From NCBI RefSeq assembly GCF_027887165.1, contig NC_077227.1, forward strand, positions 69,706,752 through 69,770,751: DNA of 64,000 nucleotides. The letters are read 5' to 3'. The notes beneath the pieces were generated by a model. The model did no database searches. It saw only the letters and a program-made list of their open reading frames with translations, and was not told where the DNA came from. The stretch's first letter is position 1; every line of letters begins with the position of its first letter. This stretch comes from Monodelphis domestica. Taxonomy: Eukaryota; Chordata; Mammalia; Didelphimorphia; Didelphidae. A program made the position numbers and the translations under genes. Positions 48,050 through 60,500 of the stretch are shown here, one piece after another.

Positions 48050-48285
48050 TAATTATGATAACTAGCATTACCTAGCACTTTACAAGTAACAGTAGCATTG
48101 CTATAAAGCACTTTACAATTTATTGCCACAACCACCCTGAAACTTGAGTTATTTATTATCCTCACTTTACATTTGTTGACACCGAGTTTAAGCAGAGATA
48201 ACCGGGCTTCGTGAGTCACATTGCTAACTAGCAAAGTGGATTTGAACTCAGGTCTGCCTGACTCCAGCTCCCATAGCATTACCAG
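48050..48285 (+). repeat. MIR between the L1 and the GHITM promoter
   Basis: CTAGCATTACCTAGCACTTT, AATTTATTGCCACAACCACC and GGATTTGAACTCAGGTCTGC. The L1 target site lies just to its left. Confidence 0.75.
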
Positions 48286-48486
48286 GCTTAAAATGAGTTA
48301 ATACCGCAAGACAGAGTGTGGGACACGCATGACACCCCATTTTCTTTGAGTTGGGGTTGGGGCTTTTAAGCATTTGGCGTGTCTGGAAAAAGGCTGAGAA
48401 GGCTGAGGAAGGGCAGGACCGCGAGAAGGTTGCTGAACCGGAAAGTCCCACTGCCCCTATCTAATATGGACGCTCCTGATACCCCA

Positions 48487-48526
48487 GACGTCATCTCCGC
48501 CCCTCTCTGTGACGCAAGTGCGTCAT
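48487..48526. promoter_or_regulatory. Cluster of CRE/ATF-like sites
   Basis: Position 48487 begins GACGTCAT, and 48510-48525 is a perfect inverted pair of TGACGCA and TGCGTCA separated by AG. These resemble CREB/ATF or AP-1-like sites and lie about 100 bp before the likely transcription start. Binding is inferred from sequence only. Confidence 0.5.
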
Positions 48527-48599
48527 CTCATCGGCTTTACCAGCGGCCGCACTAGGCTCTTTCCCACTACGCCCGCCCTTCCGCTTGCTGCGGCCTCCT

Positions 48600-48800
48600 C
48601 CTGATTAGCTCCTTCCGACCGTTCGCTCTGTGCGTGGCCTATAGGAGCTGCGCGCGCCGCTGCGGGCACGGAAGGCAGGAAGGAAGACGAAGTAGACCGG
48701 GGAGGAGGCGGAGGCGGAGGAGGGGCGGAGCGGAAGGGCCGGCTTGTGAACCTCTGAGGAGATCAGGAGGGCCGACGGGCGGCTGAGCTGACCAGCAGGG
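48600..48800 (+). other. GHITM: GHITM exon 1, noncoding 5' UTR (start approximate)
   Basis: The coding start lies in an exon with an acceptor at 51349, so an upstream 5' UTR exon is required. The CpG island ends in a good donor (GTGAGG from 48801) after CCAGCAGG. The 5' limit is a guess, since no TATA box is seen and CpG-island promoters often start at several sites. Intron 1 would be about 2.55 kb. Confidence 0.65.
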
Positions 48801-51349
48801 GTGAGGAACCCCCGCCCCTCACATCCCTGCTCCCCTCTCTGTTTGCACTGTTCCATACTTCCCGAAGGAGCGGTTGGGAACCGTTGGGGGCTGCGGCCTG
48901 CGTCAGGGCCACCCCGTTTTCCTCCAGAAAAAGGGGGCGGGGGACCTGGAAAGCGTGGTGGGTAGCGACTTTTCTCTCCCCAGTTAGACTGTAGGACCTA
49001 CTAGTGGTAGCCAATGTTACCCTCGTGGTTCAGGAAGAGAAACTGAGGCCCAGGACGGGGGAAGGGACTCCCCAAGGTCAGGGCCTAAGAGGTCACCAGG
49101 GCCATACCCATCATGTTACAGAAGGAGAAACTGAGGCCCAGGACGGGGTGTGGGAGTGGTAGAGGAAACGACGTCTGTAGCACAAGGTCAAACAGAGTTC
49201 TGGGGCTTTCCCTTACCCCCGAGAAGGAGGAGGTGGGCTGGGATCCACCTAGAGAGGTGGAGATGTGCTGAGTCATTCCCGCAGGCACCCGCCCGAGCCT
49301 GCCTTGCTTTGGGAGCTGCCAAAAACCCTGAAGAAAGGTTAAACAAAGCTCCTGAATGACGTAGAGCCTAGGGTATAGTAGGACTAGGCGAATGTTTGCT
49401 GGCTTTATGCATAGCCCTTAGGGTTCTTCTAGCCAGGCTTCCCTCATTTTAGGGTCGGAAAGCAAGCTCTGGCTAATACTTGCCCAAGAACAGATAGAAT
49501 ACTAAATGGCAGGCCCAATGGACTGGTTCCCAGGTTCTTCCTTGCCCCCATGGGAAGAGAGGAGGGAGAATTAGCCATTTTCACGGTATTGGGGTTAAAG
49601 AACAGAACCCACGCTTTCAGTCAAGAGGCCTGTGTTTTTTCTTCTGGCCTTGGTCAGCATTGAAATTCACTTGACTTCAGGGACTTCGTCTAAGGTGGCG
49701 GAATGAAGGCAGTACCTGTGTCTGGTCTTAACCTTCTAAGGAGATCAACACTCCTGATGTAATTGGGTGAAAGTGTTGGGAGCACTTTTTCAGTAGTAGT
49801 ATTCTCTCAGCTTATTGGTTTGTTGTTCTTGTAATAAGCTCTTTGAGGACTAGAGACTGTTTTATCCTTTTGTTTGTGTCCCTCAGTAAATAGCACCATG
49901 CCTAGAACATAGTAGGAGCTTTATATGTGCTTGATGATTGATTGTCTGTGGGGGAAGTGGCTATTTGCAGCTTGTTCACATGACTAAATATGATGGAAGA
50001 ACCTGGTAAGAGGTCATTGAGACACCAGATCCCTAGCTGATGTCACCAGTTGCCTAGCTGATTCAAGGCATAAGCCAGGAGTTCCCCAAATCCCATTTTC
50101 CTTGACTGTAGGTAATATACTTCTCTAATTGGGAAGCAGTATAAGAATCTGAACCTAGTAAAACTTTGTGGTAATTTTTAGCACGAGAGAAAGAAATTAA
50201 AGTTGTTTTGTAGGGAAAAATTCTTTGGTTAGAAATCTGAACATATCAAGACTTGGATCATGCAGTATTGGTGAGATATCTAAATGAAAACATGCCTATT
50301 TGATATACTTCCTGGTCCATGTTCATGAATAATACCCTATGATCTTGAGAAAATTATTGAACTTAAATATTACTTTCCTTTTTGAGAAAGTAGATAGATG
50401 TCATTGGATATTAGCATTCCACCTAGAAGACAGTTACCAGTCAATTTGAATTGTCATAAAGTCTAGGGCAGCTTCTTAAGCTAAAACCATATTTTAAAAT
50501 ACAATCACTAATCCATATTTTCATTTGGACCTTAAATCTGATTTAACAGATCAGTGTTTCTGACTATGACTAATTCTTAATTCAGTTCAAAAAGTTTTGC
50601 CTACTGTGGACTAGATAATGTGGTTATTTATACAAAGTATATAACATCCTTGTCCAGGAAGCAGTAAAATCTCATTCAGTATTAAGCACATAATTATATA
50701 AACATTTGAATTGATACTGCTTTTTAGTACAAGAGTAAATCCTAAAGTGAAGTTATGTAGGTAGTTAGCATTAGAGAATGACAGAGCTAGAAGGGTAAGA
50801 GAGGACTTATTAAAGGATGACAGCTTTGTGTAATAAACTAAAGGAGAGTAGTTGTTTTTCCAGGGAAATTTTTTATCAGTTTCATTTCTTCCTCCCAGGC
50901 TATCTCCTGGAATTCCTAGAAAACACAAAAAGTTGTTTGGTGTTTACTTCATTTCCCTTCTTGAATACTTTCCCCTCTCTCTTTCCCTTTCAAATATACC
51001 TATGTATGAGATACCTACAAAGTACTTTAGCACAGGGCCTGGCACAAGTAGACATTTAGCAAATGTCTTCCCCTTTTTTATGCAGGCTTTTAAAAACTAT
51101 ATAACGTCTTGATTCTCATAACACCATCTGATGTTAGAGTGGGGAAACTGAGGCCTAGGGAGTAAAGGGAAAAAGCACTTGTCACCTAAGGTCATACACT
51201 AGTAAGGAACAGAGAGCCTGGGGTTTTCCCACTTCTACTATATAAAACTCGCAAATTTTAAATAAAAATATAGAGGTGTAGCTTTCCTGACATTTTCCAC
51301 TTTAATGCTTTATTTGTCTAATAGATCTCAATTTTTTAAAGTATTTCAG
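48801..51349 (+). other. GHITM intron 1
   Basis: No further exon was recognised. The island-like composition fades by about 49.4 kb. An L2 3' end lies at 49,825-49,955 with the polyadenylation-like tail and the LINE-typical phrase for the last 60 bases, and a degraded MIR/L2 piece lies near 51,000-51,120. Confidence 0.6.
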
Positions 51350-51512
51350 AAATAATTGGTGAACTCATTGCAACACCATGCTGGTAGCAAGGTTTGTGTG
51401 TCTCCGAACCCTACCTTCCAGGGTTCTCCGCCCAACAGTCACCAGGACCTCTCCTGTTCTGAGGAATTCCATTCTCAAGACAAATAATCAATGGCTCTTG
51501 CAATCCAACAAA
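51350..51512 (+). CDS. GHITM: GHITM exon 2 (start codon, 45 codons)
   Basis: The acceptor is TTTCAG ending at 51349 and the donor is GTAAGT from 51513. The ATG is at 51378-51380 and the exon ends in phase 0. It encodes the basic mitochondrial presequence, MLVARFVCLRTLPSR onward, ending QWLLQSNK (human has QWLLTPSR). An alternative upstream AG at 51323-51324 would only lengthen the 5' UTR. Confidence 0.93.
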
Positions 51513-54500
51513 GTAAGTAAGATTCAAATTTAACATTCTGTAGTACTTTTCCTGAAATACATTCTATTCTAAAGAAAGAAACAACATGAATTCCCAGTTC
51601 CTTGATACCTGATCCAGAGATACTCCTGAGACAATCAGAAAGGATGACTTGAAGCACCACCAGACACCAGAGACACAAGACTTAACCAGGGATAAAACAC
51701 AGTTACCTAAGAACCCCAGAGGTTTATTGCTGTGGCATAAGGAAAGGTCCGCCATGACTCTTCTGTCTTAACATGCAGGCTTTTGCCTTCTTTGTTTTTA
51801 TATACTTTAACCCCGTCTCTACAAATCACTTTCCTTACTTTTTCACTAGTAACATGATCACACCTGTCTCCTTATCTGTTATGTTCCCTGATATATCCAA
51901 TGAGGGCTTTCATTTGAAATATTATATTTAGTAGCCTTTTCCCTTCAGCTTTACATGCATATATATTTACACACACATATTTACAAAAAAAAAAACTTCA
52001 TTAAAAATAAAATAAAACTTTTTTAGTTTTGAGGTCTCATGGCTTTAAATAGTATATGAAACATTGTAGTTATTAAGCATGCCAGTTTTAATTAGTTTTT
52101 CTTTATTCAACATACATTTATTAAATATCAAATACTATGTACAAACTATGATGCTAAGCATATAATGTGAAACTGTCCTTGTGTGTAGGCCACATTCAAG
52201 AGTTATGGCTATAAGGGAAAGGGTTTGAGTTGGGCTAGAGGTGAAATAGGCATTTAATATAGTACTTACCATGTGCCAAGCACAAATAGTATCTCAATTG
52301 ATCCTTATAACATCCCTAGGAGGTAGTTGCTATTGTTATCTTTACTTTACAGTTGAGGGAATCCAGGCAAAAACAGAGATTTAAGTGACTTCCCCAAGAT
52401 TACACAGGAAGTGTCTGAGGCTGAATTTGAATTCAAGCCTTCCTGACTTCAAGCCCAGTACTCTAGTTATTATACCACCAAGCTGTATATGGTACTTATA
52501 TAAATGTTTGTATGAATATGTATTAACTATAATCATTGATTGATATAGAGTAAAATGCTTTTGAGAGGAGCTAACGAGAACAAAAGAAAGGTTATTTCCA
52601 AATGGGAAGATCAAAGGAAGCTTCATGAGTATCCAATATTAGAGAGCAATTTTAACATTGAATAGGATTTTTAGGATGAAAGGGAATGAATGGTGTAGTC
52701 AAAGGCATAGAATCAGTAAAATATATTATGATGCATAAAAGATAGCATGCCCATTAGATGGAGAAATAAATGGCGAGAAACAAACCTAGAAAAATAGAAA
52801 GGCATACCAGGTTTTAAAAGACCTTGGATAAGGCCTAAACTAAAGAATTTAGAATTCTATAGATATTATAAGACTATTAAAGATTTTTGAGTATAGAATG
52901 ACAGGTTGAAATAAACCTGTACATAAGAGAGGTCACATATCTTAAGGTTTTTGTATATGGGTAGCAGGATGAATTATACAGCCCTTTGATAGAAACAAAG
53001 ATAAAGGGAGCAAGTGAGGAGGGAAAGCTAGATCCTCTTTTGGACATATTAAACTTAAGATGCTATTAGCTTATCCAATGTGATTGTTGTAAGTAGGCAA
53101 CTGGAAGCACAGTGCTAAAGCCCACAAGAGAGAATAGGCCTGGCAAGATAAGTAGTTAAAAAGAGTTGAATCTGTGAGGATGAGTAAAATGACCCAAGGG
53201 GAGAGCATGCATATAAAAAACAAGAATAGCATCTTGGCCTATCGAGAAGACAAAAGAGGACTGAGGAGTGATCAATAAGCAAGAAAACTGAGGGGTTATA
53301 CTTCTAGAAGGGTGGAGGGAAATAGGATTTGGGAAATCTAGGGCAGTTGACAATGTCATTGTTGCAGAGATCAAGGAGAATGGGGGCTGAAAAAATACCT
53401 TTAAATTTGGTACTAAGAAGTGCACTAAAGAGAAGTCTCCAAAGAATGATGATAATTCCAAAAAGAATTAGATGGTGAGGATAATAATTTGGAGGTATTA
53501 GGGCCCCCCCCCCCCCAAAGAATTTTGTTAGGTGCAACAACAGCTTGTTGGATGTTTAAGTTAAGAGACTCCTGAACATGCTGGTAGGTAGACTAAGGGA
53601 TATAGGTAGTCAGTGGAAGAAAAAAGGTGGAAGTATAGATACCTGAAGAGATTCATGGAAGAAACAAGAGAGATTAAGAATTTATATGAAAGAGTTAGCA
53701 CTGGTAAAGATGAAAATTACGTGTAATCTCAAATGATGAAAGGAACAAAAAGATAAGCATTAAAAAGAAGGAATTCACCTGGGAGAGCCACAAGTAGCAA
53801 AGTAGAAATTTACAAGTGGAAGGTCCAAGAAGATGGAAAGAGAAGGTTTTAGAGTTAAAGAAATGTATTGGACCGACCTTATGTACTTGCCAAGAATTCC
53901 AGTGACAACTCTGAGTAAAGTTAGATCAGGCTGCAGCTGAGTGAGTCGGTGAATAGAGAGCCAGGCCTAGAGACAGGACATAGACCCTGGTTCAAATTTG
54001 GCCTCAGATAACTTCCTAGCTCTCTGACCTTGGGCAAATCACTTCACCCATCCTTCTGCCCAGCAGTGGGGTATGAAGGTAAGGGTTTAAAAAAAGATGG
54101 GGAGGGATGCAATGACAGTATTTAATTGCCTTCATGGCTTTGGTAGAATACTTAAGCTGCTTGAAATCTCAAGTGGATTGATATGCATTTTCATGGACTC
54201 TACCTGAAGAGAAGATGGCTTTTCTCTTTCCTGCCCTCTGCTAATATAAATACATATGTAAGTACATTAGCAAGCAGCAAAAGAATGGAGTGGAGAGGGT
54301 GCTGGGCCCGGAGTCAGGAATATTTGAGTTCAAATCAAATCTCAGATGCTTTTGGCTGGTGGGACCTTAGGCAAAGTCCCTTAACATCAGTTTGCCTCCA
54401 TTTCCTTACTTGTAAAATGGAGGTAATAATAACGACTACCTCCCAAAGATGACCAAAGTGAATATCATTATAAAGTGTTTAGCACAGTGCCTGTCACATA

Positions 54501-57500
54501 GTAGATGATTCATAAATGCTTATTCCCTTCCCCCTCTGGTGTTGCAATTCCAAATAAATATTTTTCCTCCTCAACAGATTCTCATTCACTTCCTTGTCTG
54601 ACTTCAATGATTTAGGGAAATAATTGGGCCCATGTTGTAGCAAAAGATGGCTGGACTAGAAATCCAAAGAACTGGATTATAGTCCAAAACTCATATTGTG
54701 TGAATTTAGGCAAAGCCCCTTAACCCCTCTGAGATGACCTTGTTTTCCAAAAGTGTTTGTAGCACCATAAAGAGACTAGAGGCTATAAAATAGCAAATTA
54801 AATGAAGTCCAGACCTTTCAAGGGTGCCTAGCCAAAGCCATCCTTCCATTGTATTTTTTGATCCTGTTCTTTCCCATCTCCTACATGACTTTTTCCCCTA
54901 TTGGTTATTTTTCCTTTCTAAGTCCTTCAGAATTATCCTAGATCATTCTATTATTATCTATTATCTTCCTGTTCTGGTGCATATTTCCGCCTGGTTCTCC
55001 CAGTGGGAATAATTTAATAAATGCAAACTGAACTAGCCATTTTCCCCACAAAACTTGCTCTTCCTCACCTGACTCTCCTCTTATTTACTATAAAGACTTT
55101 TCAAACTTTTCATCTAGTTTCTCTCTGACTCTTTCATCCTACTTATCCCACTACCTGTGTCCCATTAGTTACCAGGCACTGCTCTGATTTCTTTTGAATC
55201 TCTGCCCTTCTCTGTTTCCCATTTCCACTTCCAAAGTTCAAACCTTTATTACTTCTTAGCTAAGCTATTATAATAGCCTTATATCTGTTCTTTCTGCTTC
55301 TAGCCTTACTACTTCATCCTTTATACTGTTTTCTGTGTATCTAATTATATAGTCACATTTTCCCCCTTGCCCTAGTGAATAAAGTATGGTTCCTAAACTA
55401 TCATAGTCCTTCACATTGTAACCTAGCCTTTCATCATTTTCACAATGTTCTCCTTCACATAAAGCAAAACTATAGTACTGCCCATTTCTTATTCTTGTTC
55501 TCATCACCTCTCTCTCCTTAATTTTATGCCTACTTAGCCCCACTCCCACCTTCCATGCCTGGAATGGAAAGCTTTTTCTCTCCTTTTCCACTGTAATATT
55601 AATCTCTACAAAGCCTTCTTTTATCTCTTCTGTCCCTGTTCCTCCAAGCTGGAAAGAATCTTTTATACCTCAAATTCTTCAGCAGTGTGTGTATCTCTTT
55701 TTTCCTAATTTTTGTAAATGTTTTACCTTCCCCACCAAATCATAAGCTTCTTAGTGGGCTGTTTCTCATTTCACCCGTGTAACTCCAGCTCTGGAACATA
55801 ATGCTCCACACACTCTATAGACAACTTGATAAATATCTCTTGAATTGAATTTCAGATATGACTCTGTTATTATAATTTACAAAAAAATTCCATCAAGCAC
55901 ATTTTGCCAATGTAGAAATACCACTTCACAAGCTATTTAAATTATTTGTAACTTTTTTTTTTTAATATATCAGGGCTATACCACCAAATCAAGAATTGGA
56001 GTCCAGCGTGCAAAACCTGACCAAGAAATTAAGCAAGCAGCGTTTGAACCATCAGCAGAAAAAGTGTTTAAAAGTATGAAAGAGTCTAAACCTGGTTTTT
56101 TGTTTTAACAATATCGATCATTGGTGTGCAGGAAATAAATAATTCTGGAATTCTATAACCTGATTCCAATACTCAATTTGGAAGAGAAATGTTCCCTGGA
56201 TTTATTATATAATTTTAGACTTCTCTTAGGAAATAATGTTTATATGACTTCGTCTTTTCTAAACAAATGATCTTAAAGGAAATTTTTGAATTTAAAACTG
56301 AATGATTTGCATTGTGTAATGAGGACATTTTATTTTATTTATTGACTTACTTGGTATAGAGCCATGACTTAACTTGCTGAAAGGCAAAAATAACTGGAAC
56401 TTTTCATTAAGAAAATTGAACCTTCCCCCCATCATATTATATAAATAAAAATACATTAAAATATTTTTAATAAAAGCTTAATATGCCATAATCAGACTGC
56501 TACAGAGAAAATATTAGTACTGTTTCCACGAAGATAAACTATACATTGGGTTCATGCCATTAATACTTGTGGATTCAGCCACAATATGGAAGATACTAAC
56601 AGGCTTTTCCCCTATCCTCTGCAGTTGATCAGATGGGAAGATGGTTTGTTGCTGGAGGAGCCGCTGTTGGCCTTGGAGCACTCTGCTTCTATGGCTTGGG
56701 AATGTCAAATGAGATTGGGGCTATTGAAAAAGCGGTGTAAGTAAATTCCCCAAAGCATCATTGGCCTTAAGTTTCATTGTTTTCTCACTGTACATATCTT
56801 CAGCCACTTGATAATTGGAAACCTGGTTTAGCCTGTCTACGGAGATAGTTTTACCAGGGTGTGGTCACTGCCCATAATATAGCTTCTTAGAGCTACAGGT
56901 GAGGACTGAATGAGAGGTAAATACCAAAAGTGGATGGTTAGCCCTAAAAAGAGTTCAGCAAGCCCTCACTCTAGAGGCGCTAGTCCTCCTTAAATACTCT
57001 ATAACCTACCCACCCCCAGGTTGGGGGTAACCAACAGGCCTCAAAAACCTGTTGGTGAGTTGTGGGGGGATGTCTACTCAAAGCATGTGAAGACTTCCCC
57101 TGGCAAAATGGGTGCATGAGAACACTGGACTTCGATTGAAGAGAGTGAGGCCGTGCAACTCTGCTGCCTCACTTAAACTCATGTCATTGATCCTCTTCAA
57201 AAACAAAGGACAAACAACAGTTTTGCTACCAGTCAACTCTATAGAAATAAACATATTAATAAAAGTGGAACTGCTTCTTGCGAATTTATTGAACTTAACT
57301 AGCTAAAACTAAATTAAAGCGTGATTAAGAACTCAGAATATTAAAATCCATGAGATTAACCTCCCCAAACAGTCTTAACAGTTTTTCATGTTTGTTTCTT
57401 ACAGAATCTGGCCTCAGTATGTGAAGGATAGAATTCATGCCACCTATATGTATTTCGCAGGGAGTGTTGGTTTAACGGCATTGTCTGCCTTAGCAATTAG

Positions 57501-60500
57501 CCGATCACCTGGTTTAATGGCCTTTATGATGAAAGGCTCTTGGTTGGTAAGTTCATTTGGAATTTTAGGTTTTAAAGCTCTTAAAAGATATATTAAAGAT
57601 ATGAGTATTATCCATTAGAATAGCACAGTGGTTTAGAGGAAAATTGGTGAAAGTATAGGTACATAGATATATCAAGAACCTGAAAAGACACCTCTGAATT
57701 TACAGCATCAAGATCAGTTCAGTTCATAAGATTACCCTTACTCTCAAAATTATGTTCAGTAGGGGGCAGCTGGGTAGCTCAGTGGATTAAGAGCCAGTCC
57801 TAGAGACGGGAGGTCCTAGGTTCAAATCTGGCCTCAGCCACTTCCTAGCTGTGTGACCCTGGGCAAGTCACTTGACCCCCATTGCCTAGCCCTTACCACT
57901 CTTCTGCCTTGGAGCCAATACACAATATTGACTCCAAGACGGCAGGTAAGGGTTTAAAAAAAAAAATTATGTTCAGTAGCTCAGGATTGAGAGTCAGACC
58001 TTGTGAATCTTAAAAATTCTCATACCCTACTTCCAAAGATTTGGTTAAGACCATTCTCCATTTTAAAAATGAAGGTATTTGATCAGGAATGTGAGAACTC
58101 TATTCCAACCATACTTAGGCATACCTTAAGGGGAAGATAAAGTTGTAAACTCTTTACTGAATAATGAAAAAGTACTTAACTCATATTTATAGTGAAGCAA
58201 AAGCCTTAAGCTAAGTATTTTTAGAAAGGGGCTAAGTACCTATGAAGGTCAGGCAACTTGCAAACTTACAAGTTACAAGTTTAACAAAAGAGGTGTGAGG
58301 TTTTAGTCTACTCAGGAATTAAGAATGGTCAGTCCTATGAAACAGTCTACTGTGATTGGTAGGTATGAGAACTTAGGGGAGGTGACATAGGAGAAAATGC
58401 TCTTTAAAAGGAGGTCAGAAGCTGAGAGTAGGGGACTCTCTGAGGACTCTCTGAAGGGACTCAGCTTGCCAAAGCTGAAGGAAGGGCTCCATGGCTGAAC
58501 TTAATTGAGCTTCCTGAGCTCTACTGATGGGTCTCTCTGAACACTAGAATCTTGCTTGGGTCAAATCTTGTGGTGAGTAATTAAAGATTGATCTCTCTCT
58601 TAGGAATTAAGCCTAGGCTGGCCCTAGCCCCTTTCTCATTTCTTCTTACTCTCTCTCCCCCTTTCATTTATTCCTTCATTTGTATTAATTAAAATCTCTA
58701 TAAAACCCAGCTGACTTGGGTATATTTCATATTTGGGAATTTTTCCCTGGCAACCACTTTATATTTGATTTAACTCAAGACGCTGTCTTGAAACCATATT
58801 TCTACAGTCACAATTTAAGGCAACCACTCTTTTATCTGTAACAGTTTATGCCAAACACTATTTTAATTGTAACAACCTGGAAACAGGAGAATCCTGGATT
58901 CAAATCTCATCTCAGACACCTTCTATCTGTACCACCCTGGGCAAGTCACTAACCCTTATTCACTCTTCTGCCTTGGAATCAATATTTAGGGTTGATTCTA
59001 AGACAGAATGTAAGTTTTAAAAGGAAAAAAAATATGTTCAGTATGCTCTAGATTTTTTAATGCAAAGGAGTTTTTTACACATCCTAGAAAAAATTACATC
59101 AGCAATATATAAAATATTGGTACTTAAAATATTTCCTTTCCTTAGTCTATCAAAAAATTATTTAGCATCATTTATTTGAAGAATTATCTAGAAAAATTTC
59201 ACTCCTATTACAAATCTTAAGTCATTCCTGTGATAACTGAGAAAATCACTATACAATAATGTTCATTTATAACAATAAATTAAGAATTTCTAATCAATTT
59301 CTTGCATATAGGGTAAACTTATAGGAAAATATACTATTGGTATAGCAATGTTTGGTATAATTTAATTTAACTTGGGGGTGGGGGGTGTCCTACTGGTTTT
59401 CTGGAGTGGAAGCAACTCATCTGTACCTTAAAGTCTAAAAGGATTTCCTGACCCCCGAGAGGTTAATTGACTTGCCGGTTTGTTTGACATAGCTAATGGG
59501 AGCTGGATATATACTGCTTGAAAATCTCCACATGTCCCAAATTCTTAAAGCTAGGTCTTTGTCCCCTGTGCTATTCATTCTTCCTTTTTGTAATAATGTT
59601 TGGTGTGATATTCTATTAGAATATAATGTTCATTAGAGTATTGGAAACTATATGGTTGGTGGGGTGGGGTATTTTACCTTGAATCTGGAATAAATGGAAA
59701 TTCGTAGTATTACGGGATTTTGTTGGAGGGAAAGTTCTCTGGTAAAATTTTATTTCTACAAACTAAACAGAATCTGAGCATACATACTCCTTCTTGGAAT
59801 CTTCTATCATTTATAATCTCTGAAAACAGATAAGTCTGTAGTATAAAGGAATTATTTTCAACAGATAACCTAGACTGTATAGAATTCAAGCTAGAGGATC
59901 TTTTAAGTCATCTAGTCTCCAACCTCTTCATTTCACCAATGGGGAAACTGGGACAGTGACTTGTTCAGATTAGGAAGTGGCATTATATGCCTCCTTCATA
60001 CAACCTTCTACTTCACTAGTCTTCCATTTACCCAAATAAAAGATGATTGCATGCTTTAAAGTTTTGGTAAAACAAATAATATAAAGAACTTTATTTAAAA
60101 AGTAGACCATGAATATAATGGAATAGCTGCTCTATAAGAAATGGTGAATATAAAGAGTAAGCATGAGAAGGTGTATATCAGCTCAAGTCATTCAAGTTGA
60201 AGAGAGCAAAACCAAGAAAATAGATTGCAAAATAGAATGCAAACAGAACAACAAAAACTACCCAAAAAAAGAACTTCAATTCTAAACTAAAATGATTGTT
60301 TGGCCCGAAAAAGATAGTGTTGCATCATCCCCTCACTCAATTGGCCCATTTATTTTTGCTCAACAGCTTGCTTTTCCTCTTTAAAGAATAAAAGAATAAA
60401 AAAAAATTTAAAGGGATGACTCTGGGAGGGAGAAAAAGAAGAGGGAAAGTAAAGAGAGAAAAGGTACCAATTACCTTTTTAAAAGCAAAAGAAAATTTTT

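Larger units (their letters stand above)
48380..48960. promoter_or_regulatory. GHITM: CpG-island promoter of GHITM
   Basis: This is the only long GC- and CpG-rich stretch in the host part of the window. It has many CCGCCC/GGGCGG-type Sp1/KLF-like motifs, ETS-like CTTCCG and CCGGAA cores, CRE-like sites and no TATA box. It lies just before the inferred noncoding exon 1. These are the usual marks of a housekeeping promoter, in keeping with a broadly expressed mitochondrial protein. Confidence 0.85.
51513..55973 (+). other. GHITM intron 2
   Basis: A T-rich stretch at about 51,590-51,960 looks like a worn LTR or repeat in antisense but was not identified. A MIR lies at 52,225-52,490, an antisense L2 at about 52,600-53,560, SINEs at 53,930-54,095 and 54,290-54,520, and a worn sense LINE (L2-like) at about 54,820-55,855. 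Confidence 0.6.

Noticed and set aside
57547-57618. Extension of the GHITM exon 5 frame past the donor
   Set aside because: The GTAAGT donor and in-frame continuation in exon 6 match the vertebrate protein; the extension is intron.
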